From Nematopogon swammerdamellus (Eukaryota > Arthropoda > Insecta > Lepidoptera > Adelidae), in contig OX336351.1 of assembly GCA_946902875.1 (NCBI GenBank), forward strand, positions 1,116,001-1,180,000: a stretch of 64,000 nucleotides of DNA, given 5' to 3'. This document shows positions 19,132 to 29,430 of this stretch, piece by piece. The notes beneath the pieces were generated by a model. That model searched no databases, was not told the DNA's origin, and was given only the letters and a program-made list of their open reading frames with translations. Position numbers and translations under genes: made by a program. Position 1 is the stretch's first letter. The number at the start of each line of letters is the position of its first letter.

Positions 19132-19206
19132 CGGTCTTCTGCTCTTCGCTCCGACCCAATTGTAACTATAGATAGCTACAACTTAGTCGGAGCAAAGAGC
19201 AGAAGA
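19132..19206. repeat. Inverted repeat with arms of about 22 bp
   Basis: TCTTCTGCTCTTCGCTCCGAC faces TCGGAGCAAAGAGCAGAAGA with one mismatch and a spacer of about 27 bases. It could fold into a stem-loop or be the ends of a tiny TIR element. Confidence 0.65.
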
Positions 19207-19350
19207 ACGTTTGCACTGCATTTGACACTTGGCAAGAGCGATCCAGGAATTCCTTTAATCCGCTAAGGGCCCTATCATCGTAGGCAAAGCGAATACCTCC
19301 ACCACCCGGGTCGCTCCCATCGCCGCCGGAGGCAGCGAGGCGCCTGCGCC

Positions 19351-19910
19351 TAGTTCACACGAGGCTAGCAAACGGGATAACGCAAGAGCTAGTAACTAGC
19401 GCTAGCAGCTTCTAGCGGATAGCAGACTGGAAATACGTTGAACCATAGTTCACACGAGGCTAGCAAACGGGTTAATGCAATAGCTAGTAACTAGCGCTAG
19501 CAGCTTCTAGCGGATAGCAGACTGGAAGCACGCTTAATTATAGCTCACACGAGGCTAGCAAACGGAATAAGGCAAGAACTAGCGATAGCAACTACTAGCT
19601 GCAAGTACTCGTGTACAGCACAGCACCTACCACCACGTTTAGCAAAGTATTCCGACAAGAAAACTATATAAAGCAGCAAGTAAGACACGAAGACCCACCT
19701 GCTGCATGACTCGGTGGAATGGACCGTGCCAAGGTGAGAGGTGGGTACCCAGTCGCCCTTTAGCACGGCATAGTGTCCTTTAGTCGCCTTTTACGACATG
19801 CACGGGGAGAGATGCAGTGATTACCGGCCCACACGGTACTGAAAACTATCCCGACAAATTTATGCTCCGACTGCCATTCCGTTTACTCGCCTCGTGTGAA
19901 CCGGGCTATA
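19351..19910. mobile_element. TIR element with tandemly amplified left end
   Basis: A 95-bp unit starting TAGTTCACACGAGGCTAGC repeats from 19351, 19446 and 19541 (the third cut short near 19612). The inverse of its first 25 or so bases, CCGTTTACTCGCCTCGTGTGAACC-like, closes the block at about 19879-19910. Between them sits a SINE-C insertion. The layout fits a non-autonomous TIR element whose left terminus was amplified in tandem. Confidence 0.65.
19611..19840 (+). mobile_element. SINE-C copy inside TIR element
   Basis: ACCTACCACCACGTTTAGC, CACCTGCTGCATGACTCGG, CCAAGGTGAGAGGTGGGTAC and TTAGTCGCCTTTTACGACAT are followed by GGGGAGAGATGCAGTG and CCGGCCCACACGGTAC. The last blocks are the module shared with the SINE-A2 head. 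Confidence 0.72.
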
Positions 19911-20177
19911 GTTTGAGCTTGCCTTTGGCGCAATCAAGAAACTTATCATCCTGCTAAGTCGTTTCTCGGCGCGCCGGCCGAGTGGAAAACTATTGTACGA
20001 CGTCGCCGTACGGGCTCGCTCGGAAATTTATCTCTGTTAAAGCGACACCATAGCCGGGACGACGCGTTTCATAAGCGACGACAACGACGACGGTGTAAGA
20101 GAGAGGGTGAAGTTCGGAATGTAAAGATGGCATTTATCCCAGGAAAATCTTTGTGCTTAGTTATACCAAGTAGGTGG

Positions 20178-20892
20178 TATTGTTTTGGATTTCTTCTATC
20201 CCCTAGTAAAGAAGATATTTCACATACTTTATTTAGTATTGTTTTGGATTTCTTCTATCCCCTAAGTAAAGAAGATATTTCATATACTTTATTTAGTATT
20301 GTTTTGGATTTCTTCTATCCCCTAAGTAAAGAAGATATTTCATATACTTTATTTAGTATTGTTTTGGATTTCTTCTATCCCCTAAGTAAAGAAGATATTT
20401 CATATACTTTGTTTATTATTGTTTTGGATTTCTTCTATCCCCTAGTAAAGAAGATATTTCATATACTTTATTTAGTATTGTTTTGGATTTCTTCTATCCC
20501 CTAAGTAAAGAAGATATTTCATATACTTTGTTTAGTATAGTTTTGGATTTCAGCTATCCCCTAAGTAAAGAAGATATTTCATATACTTTGGTTATTATTG
20601 TTTTGGATTTCTTATATCCCCTAGTAAAGAAGATATTTCATATACTTTATTTAGTATTGTTTTGGATTTCTTCTATCCCCTAAGTAAAGAAGATATTTCA
20701 TATACTTTATTTAGTATTGTTTTGGATTTCTTCTATCCCCTAAGTAAAGAAGATATTTCATATACTTTATTTAGTATTGTTTTGGATTTCTTCTATCCCC
20801 TAAGTAAAGAAAATATTTCATATACTTTGTTTAGTATAGTTTTGGATTTCAGCTATCCCCTAAGTAAAGAAGATATTTAATATACTTTGTTC
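20178..20892 (+). repeat. Minisatellite, 12 units of 59-60 bp
   Basis: The unit TATTGTTTTGGATTTCTTCT...CCCCTAAGTAAAGAAGATAT...TTTCATATACTTTATTTAG repeats with starts at 20178, 20237, 20297, 20357, 20417, 20476, 20536, 20596, 20655, 20715, 20775 and 20835. Units 1, 5 and 8 are 59 bp because one A of CTAAG is missing; the others are 60. Units 7 and 12 share AGTTTTGGATTTCAGC. Since 60 is a multiple of 3, open frames of 20-residue repeats (VLDFFYPLSKEDISYTLFSI) run between the 59-bp units. These frames are probably by chance. Confidence 0.95.
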
Positions 20893-21011
20893 TTAACCAA
20901 ATTTTGCAAATTACGTTACAAGTTTATCTCTCCGTTATCCAGATTTATGATAGCGATTAGTAATATTTAGTTATAGCCATAAATAATATTTAGTTATATA
21001 TGTGTATAATA

Positions 21012-21473
21012 CAGGGTGTTTCAGGATAGGTTTTTGTAACTTAAGGGTCCATATTTGAAGTCGAAAAGCTCTGAAACTTTTTCCCAGATTCGGTCATTTT
21101 ATAGTACGTTTTGGTGAAAATCGTTTCACCGAGATTAGGTGGACGGTTAACGTCCGCCTTTATTAAATAAAAATAAATTACTAACTTGCGCTTAACTAGT
21201 AGAATTGAACTGCATTTAGGTAAATTCCAAACAATTAAAATCAAAAGGAACAGGGGACTGGATTAGGTCATTGCACTCCCTAGACCTAGACAACGCTGTT
21301 GCCACATCTCCCCATAATCACTGTCCATCGAGTTTTTATTACAATTTAAAATTTTTGTATGATAAAAAATATAATATACGGAATTTAGATTTGAGTGATA
21401 ATGATTTTTTTTTCTTCTAATAATGAGTACTTTCTATTTCTGAAGTTTCTCAAGCTTATCCTGAAACGCTCTG
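21012..21473. mobile_element. TIR element of 462 bp with TA duplication
   Basis: CAGGGTGTTTCAGGATA at the left faces TATCCTGAAACGCTCTG after a few bases at the right, with TA on each outer side (21010-21011 and 21474-21475). No transposase is encoded. TIR start and TA duplication fit a Tc1/mariner-type MITE. Confidence 0.75.
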
Positions 21474-21509
21474 TATAGTGCTATTAAACCCCCGACTTTA
21501 GTAATTTTT

Positions 21510-21822
21510 ATGTATTAACCCAAGTGTGGCCTTTATTTAACTAGCATGTACGTTACATACGATTATTATTAAATAAGTATTCTTATTATTGTTTTATTTT
21601 CAATTCTCACGTTCAACTCTTTTGCTTACCTACCTACCTACTTACATTCCACTATATTAATCGAAGCTCAAACATGGAAAGTTTGACTGTACGAAATCTC
21701 TGTAAGAGATAAGCCCGCCATTACACCTTATGTAAGTGTATAGCGTATTTTATTTTCTAGTGTGATCGTTACTGTTGAATCTTTAGAGCAATAAAGCATT
21801 TTATATTCTATTCTATTCTATG
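21510..21822 (+). mobile_element. LINE-N 3' UTR ending in TTCTA repeats
   Basis: TTTATTTAACTAGCAT, CAATTCTCACGTTCAACTC, GAAATCTCTGTAAGAGATAAG and GAGCAATAAAGCATTTTATA end in ATTCTATTCTATTCTA. Relatives lie at 30.25-30.48, 37.48-37.74 and 61.90-62.12 kb. AATAAA then a short tandem 3' tail is typical of some LINE 3' ends. No coding part is left. Confidence 0.65.
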
Positions 21823-21939
21823 TAGATAAATTATATTTATATAAAAAAACTCTATAAGATTTCTTACTCGTTTCTTCCTTATAGATTGCATTGCTGAACG
21901 GGACATGACAAGAAATTTATGACGAACCATACTGAATAT

Positions 21940-22025
21940 GCATATTATGTCTCAATGAAATATTATTAAATGTTTTGTGTTCTTTATGGCGAAATAAATA
22001 CCTGAATCTGAACCTGAATCTAATG
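21940..22025 (+). mobile_element. LINE 3' terminus with CTGAAT-type repeats
   Basis: GGCGAAATAAATACCTGAATCTGAACCTGAATCTAATG looks like a LINE 3' end with AATAAA and a tandem terminal hexamer. The block is short. Confidence 0.4.
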
Positions 22026-22221
22026 CTCAAAACGATTCCCACGTACCTAGCCCCATGAAGATCAAACCGAACAACTAACTCCGAGCTATTTACCCCAAGC
22101 ATAAATCAGGACGATCCCGAAAACCGCGACGTATGTCCCAAATCCGCATTTGAACCGCACAACTAGCGCCATCAGTCGCTCGCACCTGCGACTTATTTGT
22201 TTGCAACCAAAAATAAATAAA

Positions 22222-22322
22222 TGGAAAGTTAGATTGGGTAACCCGCTCCCGGCCGCAAAATGTGCTAAGGAAACTTTTGCATGGCCCGTAGGGTTGTCCC
22301 TGGGAGCCCGTTCCAAGTAACG
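22222..22322 (-). mobile_element. LINE-T fragment
   Basis: On the minus strand GGAACGGGCTCCCAGGGACA begins a W-N-G-L-P-like stretch. It is short and diverged, and only the fragment is supported. Confidence 0.4.
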
Positions 22323-22432
22323 TTAAGTAACACGTTTCACCGAGCTTTGCCTCTTCCAGTATTTAGTTCGGTGCATAACTACCTCTTCAGATATGAAGAG
22401 AGTTTTTGAATGAGCATTATGTGTGTATGTAT

Positions 22433-23010
22433 GGGTCTTTCAATAAGGGCTTCCTATCTTCAAATTTAAATAAAACAAAATTTGTGTTAGATATCATCAA
22501 CAATTTTTATTCGTTTGAAAGGCCTATCGATGCCATTATGTGTGGAATATAACATCGTTCAAATGTCCGCCCCGGCTTCTCTGGGTGGCGCGCATCCGAA
22601 ATGTCCAATTTCGTCGTTTTCAAAGAAATATGGACCGATGATGCCGCCAGCGTAGACGGAAAGCCCAAAATCCACACCAAACAGTGACTTTTTCGGGATG
22701 CATTGAACGCTCTTGGATCTCATGTGGATTTGTATCGGCCCAAATTCGACAATTTTGTTTGTTCACGTACCCATTCATCCAGAAATGGGCCTCATCGCTG
22801 AAGATGATTTTTTAGAATTTTTCGTTGCCTGAACAGAACACCCATTTTGATAAAACAATTTTATCATTTGCACGTGTTGTTGAACGCTATATCCATCCAT
22901 GGTGATTTGGCAAAACAGACTGAATAAATGACAGCCAATTTGACAGATGTAGCTTCAACAAGATGGCCGCTATCAACTGTCAAAGTTCGGAAGTCCCTAT
23001 TGAAAGACAC
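22433..23010 (-). mobile_element. Deleted mariner/Tc1-superfamily element
   Basis: GGTCTTTCAATAAGGGCTTCC at the left faces GGAAGTCCCTATTGAAAGACAC at the right, a TIR pair with few mismatches. On the minus strand, part of a DDE transposase is readable: IFSDEAHFWMNGYVNKQNCR with its first catalytic D, then PEKVTVWCGFWA and, after a frame break, GIIGPYFFEND. The N-terminal DNA-binding part and the later acidic residues are missing, so it is a non-autonomous deletion derivative. Confidence 0.75.
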
Positions 23011-23013
23011 TTT

Positions 23014-23210
23014 ACTAGCTCTTGCCCGCGGCTTCGCTTCGCGTGACTTTTTGCTCACAGCTCAGGCCGCCGATGACGTAGCGTAATAATTTATAGCCTA
23101 AAACGATTCTGAAAAGTGAAAGAATGTAACATTGAAAACCGTATGCAAATCTATAAAGTGGTTCTCGAGTTATAAGGATATTTATATATTGACGTTCGTT
23201 ACACGGCCGG
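23014..23210 (+). mobile_element. G-family variant
   Basis: ACTAGCTCTTGCCCGCGGCT followed by TCGCTTCGCGTGAC opens the copy; it runs through TTTATAGCCTAAAACGATTC and AAATCTATAAAGTGGTTC. It sits right against the mariner-like element. Confidence 0.6.
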
Positions 23211-23394
23211 TCACCGGTTCCCCGTAGAAACTTCGTTTTGTTTATTAGCATAATTATGTAATCTTACATTTGTATGCATGCACCTAGAATCCATAAGTAT
23301 ATGTGTAATGTATGTATTTATTTGTACGAGTATATGAAATAATTTCTAATTAATTAGATTATTCTTTATTTCATATTTTAAAATTTTATATTAA

Positions 23395-23522
23395 TTTTAC
23401 ATATATTATACAAAAGTAATAAAAATACACAAAATTAATACAAAAATTAAAAACGGTAATACCGCCCGCCCCGGAGACAAGCCTCCAAGCGCACCGGGCG
23501 GGTGCAGGCCGTGGTTACTATT
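23395..23522 (-). mobile_element. 3' part of the family at 14.43-14.93 kb
   Basis: AAAAGTAATAAAAATACACA, AAAAACGGTAATACCGCC, AGGCAAGCCTCCAAGCGCACC-like sequence and GGGTGCAGGCCGTGG match 14455-14570. The coding half is missing. Confidence 0.6.
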
Positions 23523-24149
23523 TTTTACTATTAGATTATTATTTTTATCGGATTTAATTTCGCTCTAGCCATCAAACTTACCCACAATGCCAGGTATGGC
23601 TGGTAGACAGTGCATTTAGCCTATAAGTCCGCCTTTTGCCACTTTGTATCGTGTAATAAAGAATATTTCCATTTAATTTCAAGAAAGTTGTTCCAAAATG
23701 AACATGACTTTTTGTATTTCTATGGTATATTTGAAATTCCTTTTTTAACTGCGCACTTCGGCATCGTATAACGTCATACGAGTGACTGAGAGCGAATGAA
23801 GACATACTGCCGATTTATGCCTTTATTTAACGGATCCGGTTTTTTCAGCCGCGATAGTGGATCTACCAACTATTTTTAATCTAAGCCGCCGACAAATCGG
23901 CATTGTAATATGTTCTGCGAAGTGTTTGTTTAGACCTAGATCGATTTCGGCCTAGGCACACACGCCGATCTCCCTCGCCGTGGGTTTCGCGGTATTGGTT
24001 TGGGGTACTGGGAAATTAATTCGGATTAGTAATTAATTAAAATTTCGTCGAATATAAACTTCACTAATATTCTGACGATCCTCAGTGTGGGCCGAGTAGT
24101 TTTTGGCGGAGTAAGTAGAAAAGTAGGGCTGGCTTTAGACGTTATAATA

Positions 24150-24225
24150 ATATCATACATACATACCACATATTCGGGTTAAGCAGAGTAATCGGTGTTT
24201 TATGCTGCAAGGACTCTCAATATAA
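24150..24225 (+). mobile_element. SINE-C fragment
   Basis: ACATACCACATATTCGGG, TAAGCAGAGTAATCGGTG and TTTTATGCTGCAAGGAC match the SINE-C 5' half. It is truncated. Confidence 0.5.
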
Positions 24226-24292
24226 TATAATACTTAATCCATTTTCAATTCGCTTAATTATGGAATGAAGACGAAATTACAAAATTAATTGC

Positions 24293-24592
24293 ATACCTAC
24301 ACCCGCTGCTTCACCGTTCGGAACCGGTGTAAAACTGTAGGTCCCTTCCCTTGCCCCTTACTAGGTGGTGGGCTCAAATTGTAGCCGACTGGGTTGGTAC
24401 CACCGTACTGGATGTAAGATGGCCGCATAGCAACCTCGGTTGTGTTCTCCTCTAGTCCAGTATAGCCAGCAATCCAGGGAAGTCTCCGGTATGGCACCTA
24501 CCTTCTCGGAGGTGATATTGGCTACTCAGAGCATGTGACTCACCCCTCTGACTCAGGCAACCATACCGGATTACATAAAAAAAAATTGAAAA
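24293..24592 (+). mobile_element. SINE-B copy, head missing
   Basis: From the linker CCCGCTGCTTCACCGTTCGG through the core TAGGTGGTGGGCTCAAATTG, TGGTACCACCGTACTGG and TCCAGTATAGCCAGCAATCC to the tail CATACCGGATTACATAAAAA. It lacks the tRNA-like head of the 32.77-kb copy. Confidence 0.85.
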
Positions 24593-24727
24593 CTATAGCT
24601 TATATATATTTTTGTTTGTTGTCACGAAGTTCATTAAGCTTTATTGAGTCATCCTCATTTAGATATTCAAAAAAATAACGAACGGAGCGTAGATTCGACG
24701 GTCTTTATTACAACAAAAAATTATTGT

Positions 24728-24812
24728 AAACATCAGATAAGGCTTAGGAGGGTAAAAAACATACCAGCCGAAATACGATTTTGTATAGAGAAAGTTAACT
24801 TCCGTCTCGTCT
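24728..24812 (+). repeat. E-family fragment
   Basis: GATAAGGCTTAGGAGGG, ACGATTTTGTATAGAGAAAG and TTAACTTCCG match 4218-4300. Non-coding. Confidence 0.45.
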
Positions 24813-24942
24813 TAGGCAGTAGCAAAACTTATCAAATCTATCAATCAGCTATCAAAACATCGATAAGTGAAGGCGGCTCAGGTTTTGTCACCCCTAGCCC
24901 TGTACACATGCACAATAAAGAGGTTCCCCACTAGCTGTGGAT

Positions 24943-24980
24943 CGCCCCACCCCGCCCCGCCCCTCTTCCCGCCCCCGCCC
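24943..24980 (-). other. C-rich tract, potential minus-strand G-quadruplex
   Basis: Seven C-runs of three to five bases with loops of 1-4 bases lie within 38 bases (CCCCACCCCGCCCCGCCCC and onward). The minus strand fits the G3+N1-7 four-run rule several times over, and the plus strand could form an i-motif. Confidence 0.7.
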
Positions 24981-25327
24981 AGCGCGCGTGTGCTCAACTT
25001 TCTGAATGTAAATAGCTTCATTAAGGAAATATTTGGTCTAATTGTGCATCGGAGGAAGTAGGCGCGAAGTTTTCTTATCTTGCGGGACTTATAAGACAAT
25101 GATCGGTGGGAACTGGGGGCCGCAACCTCGCACGCTGGCGGCCCCACTTTGGGGGAGGAATTAAAAATGTTTTTATCGCCTTAAATGTTCACTTAGTGCT
25201 CTTTAAGCTGGTGAATATTCTTTGAACTTTGCCGCGAAATCTCGAGTTCCGGCTCCGTAGTGCGCCGAGAATGTTCACCTTCGTGAAAGTAATATGAAAA
25301 GACGCGTGTTAGATTAGAAAACAAACA

Positions 25328-25450
25328 GTCAAGTGCGAGTCGAACTCGCGCACCGAGGGTTCCGTACCACCACGCAATTGGCGGATTTTTATTATTTCTT
25401 GTTTTACGTTAGAGTTTGTACCTTTGGTCCCTTGGACACAGCAACACATA
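25328..25450 (-). mobile_element. K-variant fragment
   Basis: TCAAGTGCGAGTCGAACTCG, GCACCGAGGGTTCCGTACCA and TTTTTATTATTTCTTGTTTT belong to the K end in antisense orientation. Confidence 0.55.
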
Positions 25451-26587
25451 ACGGATTTCACAAAAAAAAAATCACATACATACTACCTGTAGACATAGAC
25501 TTTGGTTTTGGTTTCGCCACAGTTGGGTAAAAATTGTGTATGTGCCTAGCGTCCAAGATAAATTGATGCAGGTACTTCTTCTAAATAACAAGGGTAGGTC
25601 CAAACTTATGCATAATTTATGTCAAACTTCGTCCTCGCGATTCGAATTTTATTATAAGTTACTATTAAAAGAACCTTTTCAAATAAATGTATTTTTTTTC
25701 AAAAATTATGTTCTGGATACCTCCCGTGTTTGTTTACGCGTTGTACAATAAAATAGCGAGACATTTTCATTACTGATGTGTGACTACACAGTGTTCACCG
25801 CAATGTGTATATATAGTCCTCGCCCTCTAAACCACGCGAAAAGTCATTATTAATAATTTTTTTTTATTTATTTAGAAAAAGATAAAAGCATTATCACAGA
25901 TCAGTTTCCATAAAAAAAAAACTCATTGTTACCGATATGGTTACCATGTTATACTTGTCCTTTATGTCTACTGCACTGAATAACATAATTGAAAAATGTA
26001 ACACTTCAAACCATAAATACCAGAGAACAAAACCATACTATCCTTTTATGGCTTTTCGCTCGGTTTAGATGACGAAAACTGTAAACACCTTTGGTAAACA
26101 CTCATTGTTTTCAATAATGTTTGTGAATATGACGCATAGAGATAGGGCGGGATAGGGCGATTGAGCATCGGCGGGAGAACGAAAGGGACAGACGAACTCG
26201 ATGATTTAACAGTAAATGTAAATTGTGTAAATTTTTCGGTGTTTTGAATAAAAGAAAATAATGTTTTTTATGTAAAACTTTTGGATCTGCTTTATAATAT
26301 TGAGACCAGTTAATATGTAAAGTTTCTTGTTCTAATTTATAATGTTTTATTCAATAAAATCGCTTTGTTAGCGAATTTTTTTTCTATCGATATAATTTAA
26401 TGGAGTCATGTTTTCGCCATGTATGAGACCTAGGATTAGCACTCAACTTTGCCATGACCCTTTTATGTGATTGTTGACATAAAAGAGTCATGCGAAGCAG
26501 TGTGAGGTATTACCGACTCTTAATACTTGTACATGTAAATTATGTTTGTCGCATGCAAGTATCCATGTATGAAACAAATCAATACTA
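25451..26587. other. Low-copy AT-rich DNA, no gene seen
   Basis: Not repeated elsewhere in the window. Open frames are short and unlike any domain I recognise. Confidence 0.5.
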
Positions 26588-26965
26588 ATAATAAATCTGC
26601 AAGGGATGGTCATGGAGTAAGTTACTTTGTTTTATGAGATACTGCGTTTGTAGGCTCTATGATACTAACACTAAATTTACGACTTTTAGAAATCTTTTCT
26701 GTACGTATGTATGTATGTTTGTATGTTCCTCCATAACTCTTAAACCGATCATCCGAAATCGATGAAATTTAGTACATGCACATTAAGCTATACGAGACAT
26801 AGGCTAGGCTAAATCAAATTCAGTTCCGGTTACGCTAAGATGTGGCTCTCATAAAAACCGAATTGTTCTGCGCGCCGAAATAAAGGTACGGTGGCGGGCT
26901 TACTTACTTTCTTCTTTTTAAATACGCATTTCACGCGAGCGAAGCCACGGGCAAAAGCTAGTACT
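26588..26965 (-). mobile_element. G-family copy, near full length
   Basis: On the minus strand it opens GTACTAGCTTTTGCCCGTGG then CTTCGCTCGCGTGAAATGCG. It includes AACCGATCATCCGAAATCG-type sequence, a (CATA)n run and ends AGATTTATTATTAGT. Relatives lie at 48.44, 48.81, 50.40 and 63.89 kb. Confidence 0.75.
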
Positions 26966-27662
26966 TACTAATTTTGAAATCAGTGCACCGACGAATAACA
27001 TCAAATTAAATCTATTGGGACGTCCACATCCATTCGTCCAGAAATTTCATTGAAACGCAAAGGAGTAAGTTCGCGTAAATTTTGTATACAATGGAAGCTG
27101 GACTGGGAGCGTCCGAGCTAGACAGTACTGTTAAACACTCATTTGCTGTCCCGACGAAACTTCCACCGATTGATTCGAAACGTGACCCGATGCGGACGTT
27201 CCACCTCATGGCTGAAATTCATACGTCATGTCGACAATAGCCGCGATTTTGAAATTAAGCACAGCACAGCGCATGAAAGGTTCATCAAGTTCATCAAAGA
27301 CTGTGGAAGGGGAGAGAGAGACACGAAACTGTTGGTCAGATTGACCTAGTTCTGGAAAAAGTATCCTCTTGTGGGAAGGAGAACTTCGGCTCAGCGGACG
27401 TCATGGACGAGTCCGCACGCGTTTTGTATTGTCGCTACCGAATCATGCCGAATTCTAGGCGTCCGTCATAATCATAAGACATGACGGATTTCGTCTCCGC
27501 GCCGGGTGCCTAGTGGATAGACGGTCGTATAAGCACAGGCCTCTTAGTTGGTTCGTCGCGAGGTGACGCATGTTCATTCGTCATGCATGACGGACACGTA
27601 GGGGGCTAACGGGGTAACCGTTTTTAAAATTCCACGTAAAAATATAACGTTTGATTACATAC
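26966..27662. other. Low-copy DNA, no gene seen
   Basis: Two overlapping short open frames at 27.01-27.35 kb on opposite strands carry no recognisable domain. GTGCCTAGTGGATAGACGG near 27511 looks like a tRNA A-box, but I saw no matching B-box at the right distance. Confidence 0.4.
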
Positions 27663-27663
27663 C

Positions 27664-28140
27664 GTGTACCGTGTGGGGTCGGTACTTAAAAAGAATAGCC
27701 CCACTGCATCTCTCCCCGTCGCATGTCGTAAAAGTCGACTAAGGGATAAGAAAATTCGTCAGCCTCGGTAGCTCAGTGGCGCGGTTGGTTAGTCAACTGT
27801 TATTAAGCAACGCTGAGCGCGGTCAGTGATTGGATGGGTGACCGCTCGACCGTTGGAGGCTGACCGTGGTTCGGATTCCACGTTAAACTGTAGGCCCCTT
27901 CCCTTCTTACCTTACTAGGTGGTAGGGTTTATCCCGGCCGGGTTGGTACCACCGCACTGAACGAAACGTCGGTCGAAACGGCTATGTAAATAGTTCGTGT
28001 TTTCTGTCCAGTTTAGTGTAGCCGACATGAAATGAAGGGAAGCACTGACGTGGCACCTAGGTCACCCTGTGTTATGGGCTGACATCACGGATGTTGTAGG
28101 TGATGTAGCCAACCGTGTCAGGTTCCATAAAAAAAAAACA
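27664..28140 (+). mobile_element. SINE-A composite: A2 head then complete A1
   Basis: 27664-27757 holds the A2 head (GTACCGTGTGGGGTCGGTAC, AGCCCCACTGCATCTCTCC). A complete A1 follows: CCTCGGTAGCTCAGTGG with an A-box at 27769-27779, a 5S-like block at 27804-27845 (TAAGCAACGCTGAGCGCGG, GATTGGATGGGTGACCGC), a B-box GGTTCGGATTCC at 27868-27879, the core TAGGTGGTAGGGTTTATCCC, and the tail ending TTCCATAAAAAAAAAA. RNA polymerase III promoters of type 1 and type 2 may both be present. Confidence 0.85.
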
Positions 28141-28231
28141 TACTAATGGTTAGGTCCTCCTTATGTTAATCCGTTTCGCAGTTGCCAGCAGTGGTTCCGT
28201 GCCGTCGAGGGCCGGGAGAACTGAAGTCCAA

Positions 28232-28580
28232 TTGGAGAGGCGTATGTCCAGCAGTGCATACACGCTGACCGACCGACGGACTGATGTGTTAATCCATTTA
28301 CTCATGTTGTAACACAAACTATAGGAGACAACGACTGTAATTTAAAATTTAATGTTCGAAAAGAAAATGCAACATTTTTTTTACACTTCGTGTCGCTCCT
28401 GCATATTGGAGGGGCTTATGTCCAGCGGTGCACGCATACACACTGACACGTTTACTCATGTTGCAACACAAACTATGTTTAGTTAAGGACACAACGACTG
28501 TAATTTAAAATGTAATGTTCGAAAAAAATATGAAAAAATAATGCAAAATTATTTTGACACTTCGTGCCGCTCCCGCTGTA
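28232..28580 (+). repeat. 174-bp direct tandem duplication
   Basis: TATGTCCAGCAGTGCATACA at 28243 recurs at 28417 as TATGTCCAGCGGTGCACGCA. ACAACGACTGTAATTTAAAA, TAATGTTCGAAAA and CACTTCGTG recur in the same order. The second unit has small insertions. Confidence 0.75.
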
Positions 28581-28591
28581 ACCAAGTACGT

Positions 28592-28617
28592 CTCCCCCCC
28601 GCCCCCGCATCCCCCCG
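28592..28617 (-). other. C-rich tract, possible minus-strand G-quadruplex
   Basis: Runs of eight, five and six C with loops of 1-4 bases; the longest run can supply two G-tracts on the minus strand. Confidence 0.5.
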
Positions 28618-28740
28618 ACGTACTCAGACAAAAGCTGACGGGGCGGAAGTTTTTCACAACTTTCCCGAACGTCTGAAACTCGGACGCCGCTGTCGCGATA
28701 AATACTGAATAATTTGTCGCTACAGACGCGCCGCCGCCGC

Positions 28741-29229
28741 TTGCTTTGTCTTTGCATGGCTAATAGGTTTCTGACGTCCTGTTGCCATTGGTGATTAGGA
28801 AGTTTGGGTCGAGTTGAACACCTGCTGAGGTAAATCGAAATTACACTTACACTTTTTAGTGGAACATCTTATATAGATGGTATGACAAAATTAATTATTG
28901 TTCAAAAGAACAATGTGACTTGCGAAGTTAGTTTATAAGTTCTGCACATTGAAGTAGACCCGGCGGAATTTTCAACATGTTGGATGAAATTATACAATAA
29001 ACAATTTTGTATTTTAATAGATTTTTTTTTATTTATGCATTTTTGAGAAACATAGATTTTTAACTACTTATCTATATATTATAGTATATCAGAATAAACA
29101 GATAGAATAAACTTATAAATAAGTAGTTTCTACAATTTAGGTTAAACCATAAAGTATTTGGTCAACAATTTTCAGTTGCCCCAATTCGTTGGTTTGGTTT
29201 ATACGAATGCTTAAATTATGGTATGGTGT
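28741..29229. other. Low-copy AT-rich DNA
   Basis: No gene, tandem array or shared repeat was noticed. Confidence 0.45.
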
Positions 29230-29430
29230 GGGCAGAAACACAGCTTTATGTTGGTAGTACTGGACAGAAAAACAGCTTTATGTTGGCAGTACTGGTCAGA
29301 GACACAGTTTTATGTTGGTAGTACTGGGCAGAAACATACTCGTAGCTTTATGTTGATAGTACTGGGCAGAAACACAGCTTTATGTTGGTAGTACTGGACA
29401 GAAATACAGCTTTACGTTGGTATTACTGGG
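29230..29430 (+). repeat. 32-bp minisatellite, left array
   Basis: About six units of GGGCAGAAACACAGCTTTAT-GTTGGTAGTACT start at 29230, 29262, 29294, 29326, 29364 and 29396; one unit carries six extra bases. The same unit recurs in reverse complement at 30595-30760. Confidence 0.9.

Noticed and set aside
20127..20880. A repeat-protein gene
   Set aside because: The frames arise from 60-bp units and break at every 59-bp unit; no start context, splice site or other coding sign was found.
20178..20892. CRISPR-like array
   Set aside because: Units are contiguous with no unique spacers and the DNA is eukaryotic; it is a minisatellite.
27804..27845. 5S rRNA gene
   Set aside because: Only about 40 bases of the internal region are present; the 5' and 3' thirds of 5S rRNA are absent.
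27758..27880. tRNA gene suggested by A-box and B-box
   Set aside because: The boxes belong to the SINE-A1 head; no acceptor stem or anticodon arm can be drawn, and the same sequence is dispersed in many copies.
29230..29430. CRISPR-like short repeats
   Set aside because: 32-bp units follow each other without spacers; ordinary tandem repeat.
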